Part shown: positions 34,987 to 43,067 of the stretch, in pieces
How the letters are laid out: each line of letters begins with the position of its first letter
Position numbering within the stretch: the first letter of the stretch is position 1
Assembly: GCA_016281355.1 (NCBI GenBank)
Contig: JAEEIL010000032.1
Coordinates: 62,001 to 126,000, forward strand
Source: Elusimicrobiaceae bacterium
GTDB lineage: Bacteria > Elusimicrobiota > Elusimicrobia > Elusimicrobiales > Elusimicrobiaceae
DNA length: 64,000 bases
Reading direction: 5' to 3'
The notes under the pieces: generated by a model
Told to the model about the DNA's origin: nothing
The model's database searches: none
What the model saw: only the letters and a program-made list of their open reading frames with translations
Position numbers and translations under genes: made by a program

Positions 34987-35043
34987 ATTATACTTTTTGT
35001 ACAAAAAATTGTAACATATATGTATATTTAAAGGAGGATGTAC

Positions 35044-35685
35044 ATGAAAAAGTTATTAATGCTTACCGCATTAGTTGCTGCTTTTGCAGTGAATGCAGCA
35101 GCAGAGTCCCCAATCAAATTATCTTTATATGATAATATTGCTTGGCCCAAAACAAATAATACTAATATCGTATTAGGTCTTATTGACAGCAATACCCCCA
35201 CCGTTAAAGGTGTTGCTTTAACCATCGGTTCTACAAGAGTTGATGACCTTACCGGTTTATCTTGGGCTTGGATTTATACAAGAACAAACCATTTGGCCGG
35301 TGTGCAATGGGGCGGTTTATACCACGTAACAAATGATGCTACCGGTGTTACCGGCGGTCTTGTTAACCATAACAAAGGTAATTTAACCGGTGTACAATTT
35401 GGTTTTGTAAACATCGCAAAAAATTTTACCGGTGTAGAATGGGGCGCAGTAAATGTCGCTAAAGATTTTACCGGTGCTCAATTAGGTCTTGTTAACGTTG
35501 CCAATAACGTTAAAGGTGCTCAATTAGGCTATTTATTTAACTATGCAGAAAATTTAACAGGCTTGCAACTTGCTCTTGTTAACTACACAAAACGCATTGA
35601 TAAAGGTTTACAAATCGGTTTAGTTAACATCATTAACAATAACGGTTGGTTACCAATCATGGTTATCGTTAACGGCAGATTCTAG
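35044..35685 (+). CDS. Exported repeat protein, second of a tandem pair (LA_2272-like surface repeat)
   Basis: The 213 residues are a paralogue of the preceding protein with the same signal peptide, first 60 residues and last 25 residues, but 30 residues longer. The extra length comes from added LTGVQxGxVN-type repeats between about 95 and 150. It has its own AAAGGAGG, an ATG at 35044 and its own copy of the terminator. The pair looks like a recent tandem duplication followed by repeat expansion or loss. The high and regular promoter-RBS quality suggests strong expression. Confidence 0.8.
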   Translation: MKKLLMLTALVAAFAVNAAAESPIKLSLYDNIAWPKTNNTNIVLGLIDSNTPTVKGVALTIGSTRVDDLTGLSWAWIYTRTNHLAGVQWGGLYHVTNDATGVTGGLVNHNKGNLTGVQFGFVNIAKNFTGVEWGAVNVAKDFTGAQLGLVNVANNVKGAQLGYLFNYAENLTGLQLALVNYTKRIDKGLQIGLVNIINNNGWLPIMVIVNGRF

Positions 35686-35700
35686 TCTTTAAAGACTTTT

Positions 35701-35730
35701 AAAAAGGCCTGCATTAAGCAGGCCTTTTTT
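35701..35730 (+). terminator. Intrinsic terminator of the second repeat-protein gene
   Basis: The stem AAAAAGGCCTGC/GCAGGCC with loop ATTAA runs into six Ts. It is a near-identical copy of the terminator at 34957-34986, differing in the loop. Confidence 0.92.
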
Positions 35731-35732
35731 AT

Positions 35733-36581
35733 TTAAAAATATTTTTCAAGAAATTTAGAAATCTCTTGTAGGTATTTGGGGCCGGCAATTTCGTGGCAAC
35801 GGGTATGCCCGGCACCTTCTACAAGCCAAAGTTCCTTTGTGGTTTTAATGTTATCAAAAACACGCAAAGCCCTTTTGTAAGAAACCAAATGGTCATTTTT
35901 ACCGTGTATTTGTAAAACAGGGCACTTAATTAAAGGTGCGGAAGTTTTGGGGGATAGATCTTCAAGCCCCGTCCTAAATTTTAATCTTTTAAAGCGTAAG
36001 AAAATATAAACAATAGGGTAATAAGGCAAGGTATGATGATTCCATGCCCACTTGCGAACTACTCTTTTATAAGAGTAGAAGCAAGCCTCTAAAATTACTG
36101 CTTTAATTGCTTTATCTGTGGCAGCAATATAAGAAGCAACCGAAGCACCTAAACTTATGCCATATAGAGCAATCTCTTTACATTGATTAGGTTTGTTTTT
36201 ACGGAGATATTCCAAGGCGGCTAGCGCATCAAGATGTTCCCTCATCCCTTGGGCACTTTTACCGGTACTTTCCCCCATACCGCGAAAATCAAAATAAAAT
36301 AAATTATATTTTTTGGCTAAGTTTATAGTTTGCGGAAGTATTTGGCTTTTATCCATTTCAAAACCATGCATTAAGACAAGCGTTTTGCTTGAGCTGGAAC
36401 AAGGTATAAACCAGCCTTTTAAATCTATGCCATCTGAGTTTTGGAAAGTTATATTTTCCGCTTCAAAACCGAGGTCTTTCGGATAAATCCTTAAAGGAGG
36501 CTGATGCCAATTAAGCGCCTTATAAAGTTTAACACAAAAAGCCATTATAATTAAAGCAATTAAAACAATAATTACCGTCAT
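35733..36581 (-). CDS. Alpha/beta hydrolase with N-terminal membrane anchor
   Basis: The protein is 282 residues from the ATG at 36581. An N-terminal hydrophobic helix (about 1-20) anchors it. The hydrolase fold follows: VLMHGFEMDKS (oxyanion strand), FDFRGMGESTGKS, nucleophile elbow GISLGAS, an Asp in IHGKNDHLV and the His in EGAGHTRC. It resembles the BAAT/YfhR-type inner-membrane esterases. The substrate is unknown. The listed in-frame TTG at 36596 is rejected because it overlaps the -10 box. It lies downstream of kdsC, separated by a terminator. Confidence 0.88.
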   Translation of the reverse strand: MTVIIVLIALIIMAFCVKLYKALNWHQPPLRIYPKDLGFEAENITFQNSDGIDLKGWFIPCSSSSKTLVLMHGFEMDKSQILPQTINLAKKYNLFYFDFRGMGESTGKSAQGMREHLDALAALEYLRKNKPNQCKEIALYGISLGASVASYIAATDKAIKAVILEACFYSYKRVVRKWAWNHHTLPYYPIVYIFLRFKRLKFRTGLEDLSPKTSAPLIKCPVLQIHGKNDHLVSYKRALRVFDNIKTTKELWLVEGAGHTRCHEIAGPKYLQEISKFLEKYF

Positions 36582-36587
36582 ATTTAA

Positions 36588-36593
36588 ATTATA
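36588..36593 (-). promoter_or_regulatory. Putative -10 box (TATAAT) for leaderless hydrolase mRNA
   Basis: TATAAT on the minus strand is followed by TTAAAT and the ATG at 36581. The box lies just downstream of the kdsC terminator, which supports an independent promoter here. Confidence 0.65.
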
Positions 36594-36600
36594 CAATATA

Positions 36601-36630
36601 AAAACACCCCCACAAAAGTAGGGGTGTTTT
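36601..36630 (-). terminator. Intrinsic terminator after kdsC
   Basis: The stem AAAACACCCC/GGGGTGTTTT has a ten-base loop. On the minus strand it ends in TTTT and then the AT-rich promoter of the hydrolase gene. Confidence 0.85.
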
Positions 36631-36641
36631 AAAAATAATAA

Positions 36642-37244
36642 TTATTTTTGATTTTGCTTTTTAAAATCAATAACCACTAAAGGTCTTTTTTGACTGCTGC
36701 CGATTGTGCCTTCTTCGGACTTTTTTAAAGCTTCAGGCCAAAAGCCCTGCATCTTTAAAATAAGTTCGGCAACTTCCCTAAAAGCACCTTTACCGCCGTC
36801 AACTTGCGTAATATAATCAGCCTCACTTTTAACTTCAGGTACAGCATTGTTAACCGCACAAGCAAGGCCAACATATTTTAAAGCGGGCATATCAATAAGA
36901 TCATCACCGATATAGGCAATTTCTTCCGCTTTTAAATTACAACGCGCCATTAAATCTTTTAATGCCGGCAATTTATCTAAATAATTATAGTAGAGAAAAT
37001 CTAAGCCAAGCGTGCTTGCCCTATGCTCTGTTGCCGGGGCATTGCCACCTGTAATAATACCGGTTTTGAAACCGAAATCACGAAGCAAAATAAAGCCTAT
37101 GCCGTCATAAGCACAGAATTTTTTAACTTCCGCAATTTTGCCTGCAGGTGTGCTGAAAAAGTTCATTGTGGCATCTGTTAAAACGCCGTCAACATCAGTA
37201 ATAACTGCTTTTATTTTTTTAATTTTATCAGCTAATGTATTCAT
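36642..37244 (-). CDS. kdsC: 3-deoxy-D-manno-octulosonate 8-phosphate phosphatase
   Basis: KdsC removes phosphate from KDO 8-phosphate, supplying KDO for lipid A-core LPS. The 200 residues are a C0-type HAD phosphatase without a cap: nucleophile motif DVDGVLTD (D17, D19), IITGG, a lysine in DKLPALKDL and YIGDDLIDMPAL. A C-terminal extension of about 30 residues goes beyond the usual end. The ATG at 37244 is chosen over an in-frame start at 37274 that would overlap its -10 box. With hldE2 it supports a KDO/heptose LPS. Confidence 0.94.
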   Translation of the reverse strand: MNTLADKIKKIKAVITDVDGVLTDATMNFFSTPAGKIAEVKKFCAYDGIGFILLRDFGFKTGIITGGNAPATEHRASTLGLDFLYYNYLDKLPALKDLMARCNLKAEEIAYIGDDLIDMPALKYVGLACAVNNAVPEVKSEADYITQVDGGKGAFREVAELILKMQGFWPEALKKSEEGTIGSSQKRPLVVIDFKKQNQK

Positions 37245-37250
37245 ATTTAT

Positions 37251-37256
37251 ATTATA
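37251..37256 (-). promoter_or_regulatory. Putative -10 box (TATAAT) for leaderless kdsC mRNA
   Basis: TATAAT on the minus strand is followed by ATAAAT and the kdsC ATG. It faces the -10 box of the divergent gene across 24 bases. Confidence 0.65.
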
Positions 37257-37280
37257 GCAATTATGATGCCCCAAAATTTA

Positions 37281-37286
37281 TATAAT
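37281..37286 (+). promoter_or_regulatory. Putative -10 box (TATAAT) for leaderless CsgG-like mRNA
   Basis: TATAAT is followed by ATATTT and the ATG at 37293. There is no Shine-Dalgarno. The -35 region must overlap the kdsC promoter. Confidence 0.65.
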
Positions 37287-37292
37287 ATATTT

Positions 37293-37967
37293 ATGAAGAA
37301 ATTTTTAATACCGGCCTTGATACTCTGTTTAATATCTTGTGCCCCTAAATCTTATATAAGCAAGACTTATAACTTTAATAACATGAAACGTATAGGTGTT
37401 TTACCTTTTAGTTCTCCGACACCTACCTTTTCCGGTGCGGAAAATTTATTTACAAAATACCTTATAAAATACGGTTATACAGTTGTAGAACGTGCGCAAC
37501 TTGAAAGAATTTTAGAAGAACAAGATTTAACCGAAAATTATTTATCCCCCAATGTCACGCGCCAAATAGGTAAAATTTTGGGCGTTGATGTTTTGTTGAT
37601 TGGGGAAATAACTTCTTATTTGCCTGAGCAAAAAACAATGCTATATAGGGTAACAAAAAGCACCTCATCCACCCCCGTTTATAATACACATGTAAGCAAA
37701 GGTCAAAACGGTGAATTAAAATATAAACAAACCTATGGCGGCCAAGATTATAGGCAGAATAAAGAAGTTATGGCAACGGAACATACTATTTATGCCCAAG
37801 TCGGCGTAGTAGCAAAAATGCTCGATGTAAATACCGCTGAAGTTATCTGGGTAGGCGATGATACCCAAGAAGGAATAAGCGGCCTTGATGCTTTAGATTC
37901 CAGCGCAAAAGGCATAATAAAAAGTTTTGATAAACAAGTAAGGCTATCGCAAAGGAAATCCCTATGA
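37293..37967 (+). CDS. CsgG/GNA1162-like lipoprotein
   Basis: The 224-residue precursor has a signal peptide with lipobox LISC (Cys at residue 16). The body matches the CsgG-type fold seen in outer-membrane assembly lipoproteins: RIGVLPFSSP, a variant of ERAQLERILEEQDL, a QIGKILGVDVLLIGEI strand and LDVNTAEVIWVG. It may form or assist an outer-membrane channel or assembly complex; substrate unknown. The ATG at 37293 is preferred over 37263. It overlaps the next small gene by four bases. Confidence 0.85.
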   Translation: MKKFLIPALILCLISCAPKSYISKTYNFNNMKRIGVLPFSSPTPTFSGAENLFTKYLIKYGYTVVERAQLERILEEQDLTENYLSPNVTRQIGKILGVDVLLIGEITSYLPEQKTMLYRVTKSTSSTPVYNTHVSKGQNGELKYKQTYGGQDYRQNKEVMATEHTIYAQVGVVAKMLDVNTAEVIWVGDDTQEGISGLDALDSSAKGIIKSFDKQVRLSQRKSL

Positions 37968-38194
37968 TAAATCACCAAGATATAGAAATAGAAAGTTCAA
38001 ACTCTTTCTTTTGGGGTATTGTGTGTATTTGTATAATTTTGGCTTTGGTTTTCATCATAAAACAAAAAGACGGTGTGCAAGTTAATACAAAAACTGTACA
38101 GTCTTTTGTTTTAAAAGAATCAAAGCAACAGGTAAGCCCTATGAAGAAGTATTTCCCGGCGCCTTATTCAGTTAAAGATATTGCAGCAGAATAA
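37964..38194 (+). CDS. Small single-pass membrane protein, unknown
   Basis: The 76 residues have a transmembrane helix at about 15-32 (FFWGIVCICIILALVFII) and a basic C-terminal tail of about 40 residues. No family was recognised. The start overlaps the stop of the CsgG-like gene (ATGA type) and serS follows nine bases later, so it belongs to this operon and is likely real despite its size. Confidence 0.65.
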   Translation: MINHQDIEIESSNSFFWGIVCICIILALVFIIKQKDGVQVNTKTVQSFVLKESKQQVSPMKKYFPAPYSVKDIAAE

Positions 38195-38203
38195 AGAGGA
38201 ATT

Positions 38204-39496
38204 ATGATAGATATTAAATTTATAACCGATAATTTCGAAGAAACTAAAAAACGTTTAGCATCAAGAAATGCAAAACTTGCGGAAAGCGCACAAAAAGTTT
38301 ATGACTTGCAAAGTGAATATAAAAAAGCCTTGCAGGAACTTGAAACAGAACGCTCAAAAAGAAATGAAATTTCTAAAAAAATAGGCATGATCCGCGCCAA
38401 AGAAGGCCCGGAAGCCGCCGCTACCGCTTTAAAAGAAGCAAATGCCTTAAAAGAAAGCATGCAAGCACTTGAAGAAAAAACAACCGCTTTAAAAGCACAA
38501 GTCGAAGAAATTATGCTTACTATTCCTAATTTGCCGGATACCAGCGTACCCGTAGGAGCGGATGAAAAAGCAAATGTGGTAGTTAAAGAAAACACTTTAC
38601 CCATACCGCAATTTAATTTTAAAGTTAAAGACCATCATGAAATAGGTGAAAATCTCGGTATTTTAGATTTTGAGACAGCGTCAAAACTCTCCGGCAGCCG
38701 TTTTGCTTTGCTTTGCGGGCAAGGCAGCCGCTTGGAACGCAGTTTAATCAACTTTATGATAGACCTTCACACCAAAAACGGTTATACAGAATTTATGCCC
38801 CCTGCTATTGTTAACGCGGAAGTTTTATACGGTACAGGCCAATTACCGAAATTTAAAGAAGATATGTACCATATCGAAGGTGAGGAAGACCAATACTTAA
38901 TTTCCACCGCCGAAATTCCTTTAACAAATATGTACCGCGGTCAAGTATTGAAAGATACTGATTTACCGAAAGCCTTTTGTGCTTATACTCCATGCTTTAG
39001 AAAAGAGGCCGGCTCTTACGGTAAAGACACACGCGGTTTAATAAGAAACCATCAATTTAATAAAGTGGAACTTGTTTGGCTTGCAAAGCCGGAAGAAAGC
39101 ATGGATGTCTTAGAAAAAATGACACAAGAGGCCGAACTCGTTTTAAAAACACTAGGTTTACCTTACCGCCGCGTTTTACTTTCAAGCGGGGATATGGGTT
39201 TTAGTTCTTCAAAAACTTATGATTTGGAAGTTTGGTTTCCATCACAAAACTGCTTTAGGGAAATTTCAAGTTGTTCAAACTGCTTGGACTTCCAGGCACG
39301 CCGCATGAATTTGCGCTACAAAAGAGAAGGTCAAAAAGGTACTGCTTATGTTCATACTTTAAACGGCAGCGGGGTGGCTGTCGGGCGAACATTTGCGGCA
39401 ATTCTTGAAAATTACCAAAATGAAGACGGTTCTGTAACCATCCCGCCTGCTTTGAGGCCTTATTTCGGAAGTGAAAAAATTGAAAAAGTTAAATAA
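38204..39496 (+). CDS. serS: Serine--tRNA ligase
   Basis: The 430-residue class II synthetase has an N-terminal antiparallel coiled coil (about 25-105) that binds the long variable arm of tRNA-Ser. The catalytic core follows: motif 2 region FRKEAGSYGKDTRGLIRNHQFNKVE, STAEIPLTN and motif 3 SGVAVGRTFAAILEN. AGAGGAATT precedes the ATG. Its 3' end overlaps the next gene by 26 bases. Confidence 0.96.
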   Translation: MIDIKFITDNFEETKKRLASRNAKLAESAQKVYDLQSEYKKALQELETERSKRNEISKKIGMIRAKEGPEAAATALKEANALKESMQALEEKTTALKAQVEEIMLTIPNLPDTSVPVGADEKANVVVKENTLPIPQFNFKVKDHHEIGENLGILDFETASKLSGSRFALLCGQGSRLERSLINFMIDLHTKNGYTEFMPPAIVNAEVLYGTGQLPKFKEDMYHIEGEEDQYLISTAEIPLTNMYRGQVLKDTDLPKAFCAYTPCFRKEAGSYGKDTRGLIRNHQFNKVELVWLAKPEESMDVLEKMTQEAELVLKTLGLPYRRVLLSSGDMGFSSSKTYDLEVWFPSQNCFREISSCSNCLDFQARRMNLRYKREGQKGTAYVHTLNGSGVAVGRTFAAILENYQNEDGSVTIPPALRPYFGSEKIEKVK

Positions 39497-40658
39497 ACTC
39501 TTTGCTATCTTCGCTTTTAGCTTTCTAAGTTTAAATGCACTTGCTTGGGACAAAGTAAACCCTTCTATTTTAGCACACGCCGATAAAGGTGTTGATGCTA
39601 TTTATAATCTTGACCTTAATACTGCAAGAACGGAACTTTCTGCTTTACTTAAAGAACACCCCAATTATCCGCTTGGGCTTTTCGGTAAAGTTATGATTGA
39701 GTGGGCGCGCTATGAATATGAATTTGAGAAGAGCAATGTCGAACAAGCAAAAGTTTTTGAAGAGATGATAAATTCTTCAATAACAGGCATTGAAACATGG
39801 CTCAAACAAAATGGGGATGAAGCACAAGCCTATCTCGCACTTGGCGGAATTTACGGTGTAAAAGCACGGTTTTTACTTGCCAACCATAATTATGTACGTG
39901 CTTATTTTACGGGTAAAAAAGGCTTAAAATATATGAACAAAGCCGTGGAACTTGACCCGGAAATGTATGATGCATATCTTGGCAAGGCCATTTATGAATA
40001 TTATGCCGGCACTTTACCTGCCGTAGTACGAGTACTTGCTAAACTTGTAATAAGCGGAAACGCCGAACAAGGTATATATTACCTTAACTTAATTAAAGAT
40101 AAAGGCAGATATTCTGCAAATACCGCAAAACTTTTGTTAGTAGAAATTGCAATCCAAAATAAAAAATATTCTAACCCGGCACTTGCGGAACAGTATATCA
40201 AAGAAATTATTGCAAAATATCCGCAAAACCCGTTATTTAGATTTGTCGCAATAATTGCGGCATATCAAAATAAAAATTATGAGTATGTAAGGCAAGGTGC
40301 TAACGATTTTTTAAACAAAATCGGCACAGAACCTTTTTATAAAGAAATTTATATCGCTCGTTCTTACACTGCCCTTGCAAGTGCTGATATGCAAGAAGGC
40401 AAATATCAAGACGCTATAAAGGTTTTACAGCAAAGCATTGAAGCCACTAAACGCCAGGAAATGAGCCGTTGGCAACTTTGGAATATCTTCCGTTTAGCAC
40501 AATGTTATGACGCTTTAGGCCAACGCGAAAAGGCTTTACAAATCTACAAAAGCATTAAAGATTATAAAGAAGATTGGGATATTTATGATGAAGCAAAAAA
40601 ATATCTTAAAACCCCATTCATTGCCGGCACCGATATTGGCTTAATGAGCCCACCGTAA
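39471..40658 (+). CDS. Secreted TPR-like repeat protein
   Basis: The 395-residue precursor has a signal peptide ending near SLNALA. The mature part is alpha-helical with TPR-like pairs: AYLALGGIYGVKARFLLANHNYVRAYFTGKKG split over 120-150, MNKAVELDPEMYDAYLGKA, AKLLLVEIAIQ and a C-terminal QDAIKVLQQSIEA to LAQCYDALGQREKALQIY. It may be periplasmic and act in protein complexes. The start is GTG at 39471, 26 bases inside serS; a TTG three codons later is possible. Its 3' end is repeated at 41791-41809. Confidence 0.8.
   Translation: MKKLKKLNKLFAIFAFSFLSLNALAWDKVNPSILAHADKGVDAIYNLDLNTARTELSALLKEHPNYPLGLFGKVMIEWARYEYEFEKSNVEQAKVFEEMINSSITGIETWLKQNGDEAQAYLALGGIYGVKARFLLANHNYVRAYFTGKKGLKYMNKAVELDPEMYDAYLGKAIYEYYAGTLPAVVRVLAKLVISGNAEQGIYYLNLIKDKGRYSANTAKLLLVEIAIQNKKYSNPALAEQYIKEIIAKYPQNPLFRFVAIIAAYQNKNYEYVRQGANDFLNKIGTEPFYKEIYIARSYTALASADMQEGKYQDAIKVLQQSIEATKRQEMSRWQLWNIFRLAQCYDALGQREKALQIYKSIKDYKEDWDIYDEAKKYLKTPFIAGTDIGLMSPP
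40636..40654 (+). repeat. Direct repeat copy 1 (3' end of the TPR-like gene)
   Basis: TTGGCTTAATGAGCCCACC encodes the end of the TPR-like protein (IGLMSPP). The same 19 bases recur at 41791-41809. Both copies are followed by a base and TAAAA. The two copies flank the serine protease gene. Confidence 0.85.
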
Positions 40659-40719
40659 AATAATTTATCATAATATTTTAACTCCATAAAGACCCAAGTA
40701 AAAATAGGCCTTTTAGCCC

Positions 40720-40748
40720 TTGTTTTTAGTTATTTTAAGGGTTATACT
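40720..40748 (+). promoter_or_regulatory. Possible promoter of the serine protease gene
   Basis: TTGTTT (40720-40725) and TATACT (40743-40748) are 17 bases apart. AGGTG lies before the ATG at 40769, so this transcript would have a leader. Confidence 0.4.
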
Positions 40749-40768
40749 AAAACTAACAGGTGAAATTT

Positions 40769-41755
40769 ATGAAAAAATTAATATTTTGTTTATTTGGTTT
40801 TATTGTTTTAATTAATTTTCCTTTACAAGCAATGGAAATAGATATGTCTATGTTAAATGATATGTCGAAAAATATATCAAAAGAAATACATCTTCATACA
40901 ATAGTGGGCTTCGATGACAGAGAAGAAATTACCGGCAAAGCAACCGGACCGGAAAAAGCGGTAATCGTAATTGATATAGTTTCAAATGACGGACATAGTT
41001 ATATCTGTTCCGGTTCTATAATAGGGTATAAGACGGTATTAACTGCGGCCCATTGTTTAATTGATGATAGAGGTAAGTACGCAAAAGAAATAAAAGTCTA
41101 TGCCACAGGCATGCCGGCGAAAGAAGAAAAACCAAAGGGTCTCACTCCCGCTTCTAATGACAATGAAGAGCCAAACAATTATAAGGAAGAATTGGTAAAA
41201 AAAGTTAGGAAAGGTTGGGAAGGAGCATTTCCAGATGGGTCTAAATTCCCTAATGCAAAAGCAAAATCATTATGGGTCCCGGATAAATATAAGAAAGGTA
41301 TCCATAATAACGATGAAACAGAGAAGCAAGATAATGATTATGGCATTATATTCCTTGATTCCGAACTAGGTAAAGATATAGGCCAAGTATTAGGGTTAAA
41401 AGTTCTATCAGAGGTGCAATTTTTCAATATCGATATTGTAGTAATAGGTCGTGGCTATGATAAATCTAATTATTCTTTATGGAAATCACCGGGGCATATC
41501 AAAAAAGATGATGTTTTATTTTTTATGAACATGGTCTTTTTTGACGCAGACGTAATGGAAGGAAACAGTGGGGGCCCCATATTTAAGAAAAACGACCCCA
41601 AAAACATTATTGCTTTGGCTACTGGGGAACTACCTGCTAATTGTTATGATTGTTCACCTAATGTCGGTCTACCAATTAGACAAGAAATCGTAAACAATGT
41701 TAACAGAGCAAAGAAAGGTGAATTAAAAACGTATAATTTACTAGATACCGATTAA
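40769..41755 (+). CDS. Secreted trypsin-like serine protease (V8/S1B type)
   Basis: The 328-residue precursor has a signal peptide ending near QAMEI. The catalytic triad is readable: H95 in LTAAHC, D190 in DNDYGIIFL and S267 in GNSGGP. An insertion of about 60 residues, lysine- and proline-rich, lies between His and Asp. The fold resembles glutamyl endopeptidases. It is probably exported to the periplasm or outside. The ATG at 40769 is preferred over GTG at 40760. Its flanking repeats suggest it was inserted next to the TPR-like gene. Confidence 0.9.
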   Translation: MKKLIFCLFGFIVLINFPLQAMEIDMSMLNDMSKNISKEIHLHTIVGFDDREEITGKATGPEKAVIVIDIVSNDGHSYICSGSIIGYKTVLTAAHCLIDDRGKYAKEIKVYATGMPAKEEKPKGLTPASNDNEEPNNYKEELVKKVRKGWEGAFPDGSKFPNAKAKSLWVPDKYKKGIHNNDETEKQDNDYGIIFLDSELGKDIGQVLGLKVLSEVQFFNIDIVVIGRGYDKSNYSLWKSPGHIKKDDVLFFMNMVFFDADVMEGNSGGPIFKKNDPKNIIALATGELPANCYDCSPNVGLPIRQEIVNNVNRAKKGELKTYNLLDTD

Positions 41756-41790
41756 ACTTCCGTTACATCTTTTCTGCTTCACCGTCTTAT

Positions 41791-41809
41791 TTGGCTTAAT
41801 GAGCCCACC
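41791..41809 (+). repeat. Direct repeat copy 2 downstream of the protease gene
   Basis: It is identical over 19 bases to the end of the TPR-like gene at 40636-40654, with looser similarity on both sides (ACCG upstream, TAAAA downstream). Here it is not part of an intact gene and looks like a leftover gene end. Confidence 0.85.
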
Positions 41810-41831
41810 ATAAAAATAGAATTTCACATAT

Positions 41832-41864
41832 AAAAAACGCTTGTATAAAACACAAGCGTTTTTT
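41832..41864. terminator. Bidirectional intrinsic terminator
   Basis: The perfect 13-bp stem AAAAAACGCTTGT/ACAAGCGTTTTTT with a seven-base loop lies between the convergent protease and pilin genes. Confidence 0.95.
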
Positions 41865-41892
41865 GCTTTAAATATTGTCAATACTTGTTTAT

Positions 41893-42387
41893 TTATATAA
41901 GGGTACAAGTATTCATAGTATCACAATACCCCCAACCTTGATCTTGTAATAACCCACAAATATAACGGCCGACCTCTGTTTCTCTAGTAATACAGCCACG
42001 AACGGTTTGCACTTTAAGAGGGTCCCCTTCAAGTTTTATTTGTGTTACTAAAAGATATGATCCATTGTTTCTCTCTGCTTCAATTGCAACAAAAGTAGTC
42101 TTAGTCAGAGATCCTTCAAGATAATAATTAAAATGGTTGGTAACATATACTTCGTCTTCATCGGCAGGAAACTCCACATCAAGTTCACTAAAAGTAACTT
42201 CTTCACCGGAATCATGTTCATATAAAAACCTATGTGCTGAATCTACAAGACTTTTTACAACTGATAGTGCCTCAGATAACCTTGCTTTTTCAACTACTTT
42301 CGTATATTGCGGTAAGGCAATAGATGCTAATATTCCTATAATTAAAACGACTACTAATAATTCAAGTAATGTAAAACCCTTTTTCAT
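41893..42387 (-). CDS. Type IV pilin-like protein (PilE type)
   Basis: The 164-residue prepilin begins KKGFTLLELLVVVLIIG with the cleavage site G-F and Glu5, and has the usual long hydrophobic helix. Toward the C-terminus are four cysteines (CITRE, CGLL, CDTMNTC). TAGGAGAG precedes the ATG. It is downstream of lolD, which starts an unrelated operon function, so it is a second solitary pilin. Paralogous to the one at 29497-29973 only in the N-terminal helix. The function in pili or secretion is unknown. Confidence 0.9.
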   Translation of the reverse strand: MKKGFTLLELLVVVLIIGILASIALPQYTKVVEKARLSEALSVVKSLVDSAHRFLYEHDSGEEVTFSELDVEFPADEDEVYVTNHFNYYLEGSLTKTTFVAIEAERNNGSYLLVTQIKLEGDPLKVQTVRGCITRETEVGRYICGLLQDQGWGYCDTMNTCTLI

Positions 42388-42404
42388 AAACTCTCCTATT
42401 ACAT

Positions 42405-43067
42405 CTATTCTACTTTGCCGCCCTCTATTTTATAGCACTTGTCTGCATAATTGGCAGCGTGTATATCATGAGTAACCATCAAAATGGTAGTACCTTCTTC
42501 TTTTGCGGTTTGCGCAAAATCTTTAAAGATTTGCTCTTTTCTCTGGGTATCCAAATTCCCGGTCGGTTCATCAGCCAAAAGTATGGTGGGTTTATTTATT
42601 AAAGCGCGCGCTAATGCCGCACGTTGCTTTTCCCCCCCACTCAGAGAAGGCGGGAATTTGTTTGCGAGGTGCGAAATACCAAACTTTTCAAGCAAATATT
42701 TAGCATATGTTTTAGCTTTTTTATTTGCTATTATTGCAGGCATTAAAATATTTTCCAGAACAGTAAATTCAGGCAGTAAAGCATCGAACTGAAAAACAAA
42801 GCCCATATCCAAAAGACGTGTTTTGGCGGCAAGGTTTTCATCAATTTTAGTTAAATCTTTATCTTTAAAAATAATACTGCCGGAAGTGGTTTTATCTAAC
42901 ATTGCAATTAGATTAAGCAAAGTCGTTTTACCTGAACCGGAAGGGCCGATAAAGACGATAAATTTGCCTTGTTCCACGGAAAATGAAACATCTTTTAAAA
43001 CACAAATTTCATTTTGCGCTTCTTTATAAATTTTTGTTAAATTTTTAATTTCTAAAATATTAGCCAT
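42405..43067 (-). CDS. lolD: Lipoprotein-releasing system ATP-binding protein LolD
   Basis: LolD powers the release of outer-membrane lipoproteins from the inner membrane to LolA. The 220 residues contain Walker A GPSGSGKTT, the Q-loop FVFQFDALLPEFTVLENI, the signature LSGGEKQRAALARAL, Walker B ILLADEPTGNLD and the H-loop VTHDIHAA. The start MANILEIKNLTKIYK at 43067 is preferred over an upstream ATG at 43082. It overlaps the permease gene by eight bases. Confidence 0.94.
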   Translation of the reverse strand: MANILEIKNLTKIYKEAQNEICVLKDVSFSVEQGKFIVFIGPSGSGKTTLLNLIAMLDKTTSGSIIFKDKDLTKIDENLAAKTRLLDMGFVFQFDALLPEFTVLENILMPAIIANKKAKTYAKYLLEKFGISHLANKFPPSLSGGEKQRAALARALINKPTILLADEPTGNLDTQRKEQIFKDFAQTAKEEGTTILMVTHDIHAANYADKCYKIEGGKVE

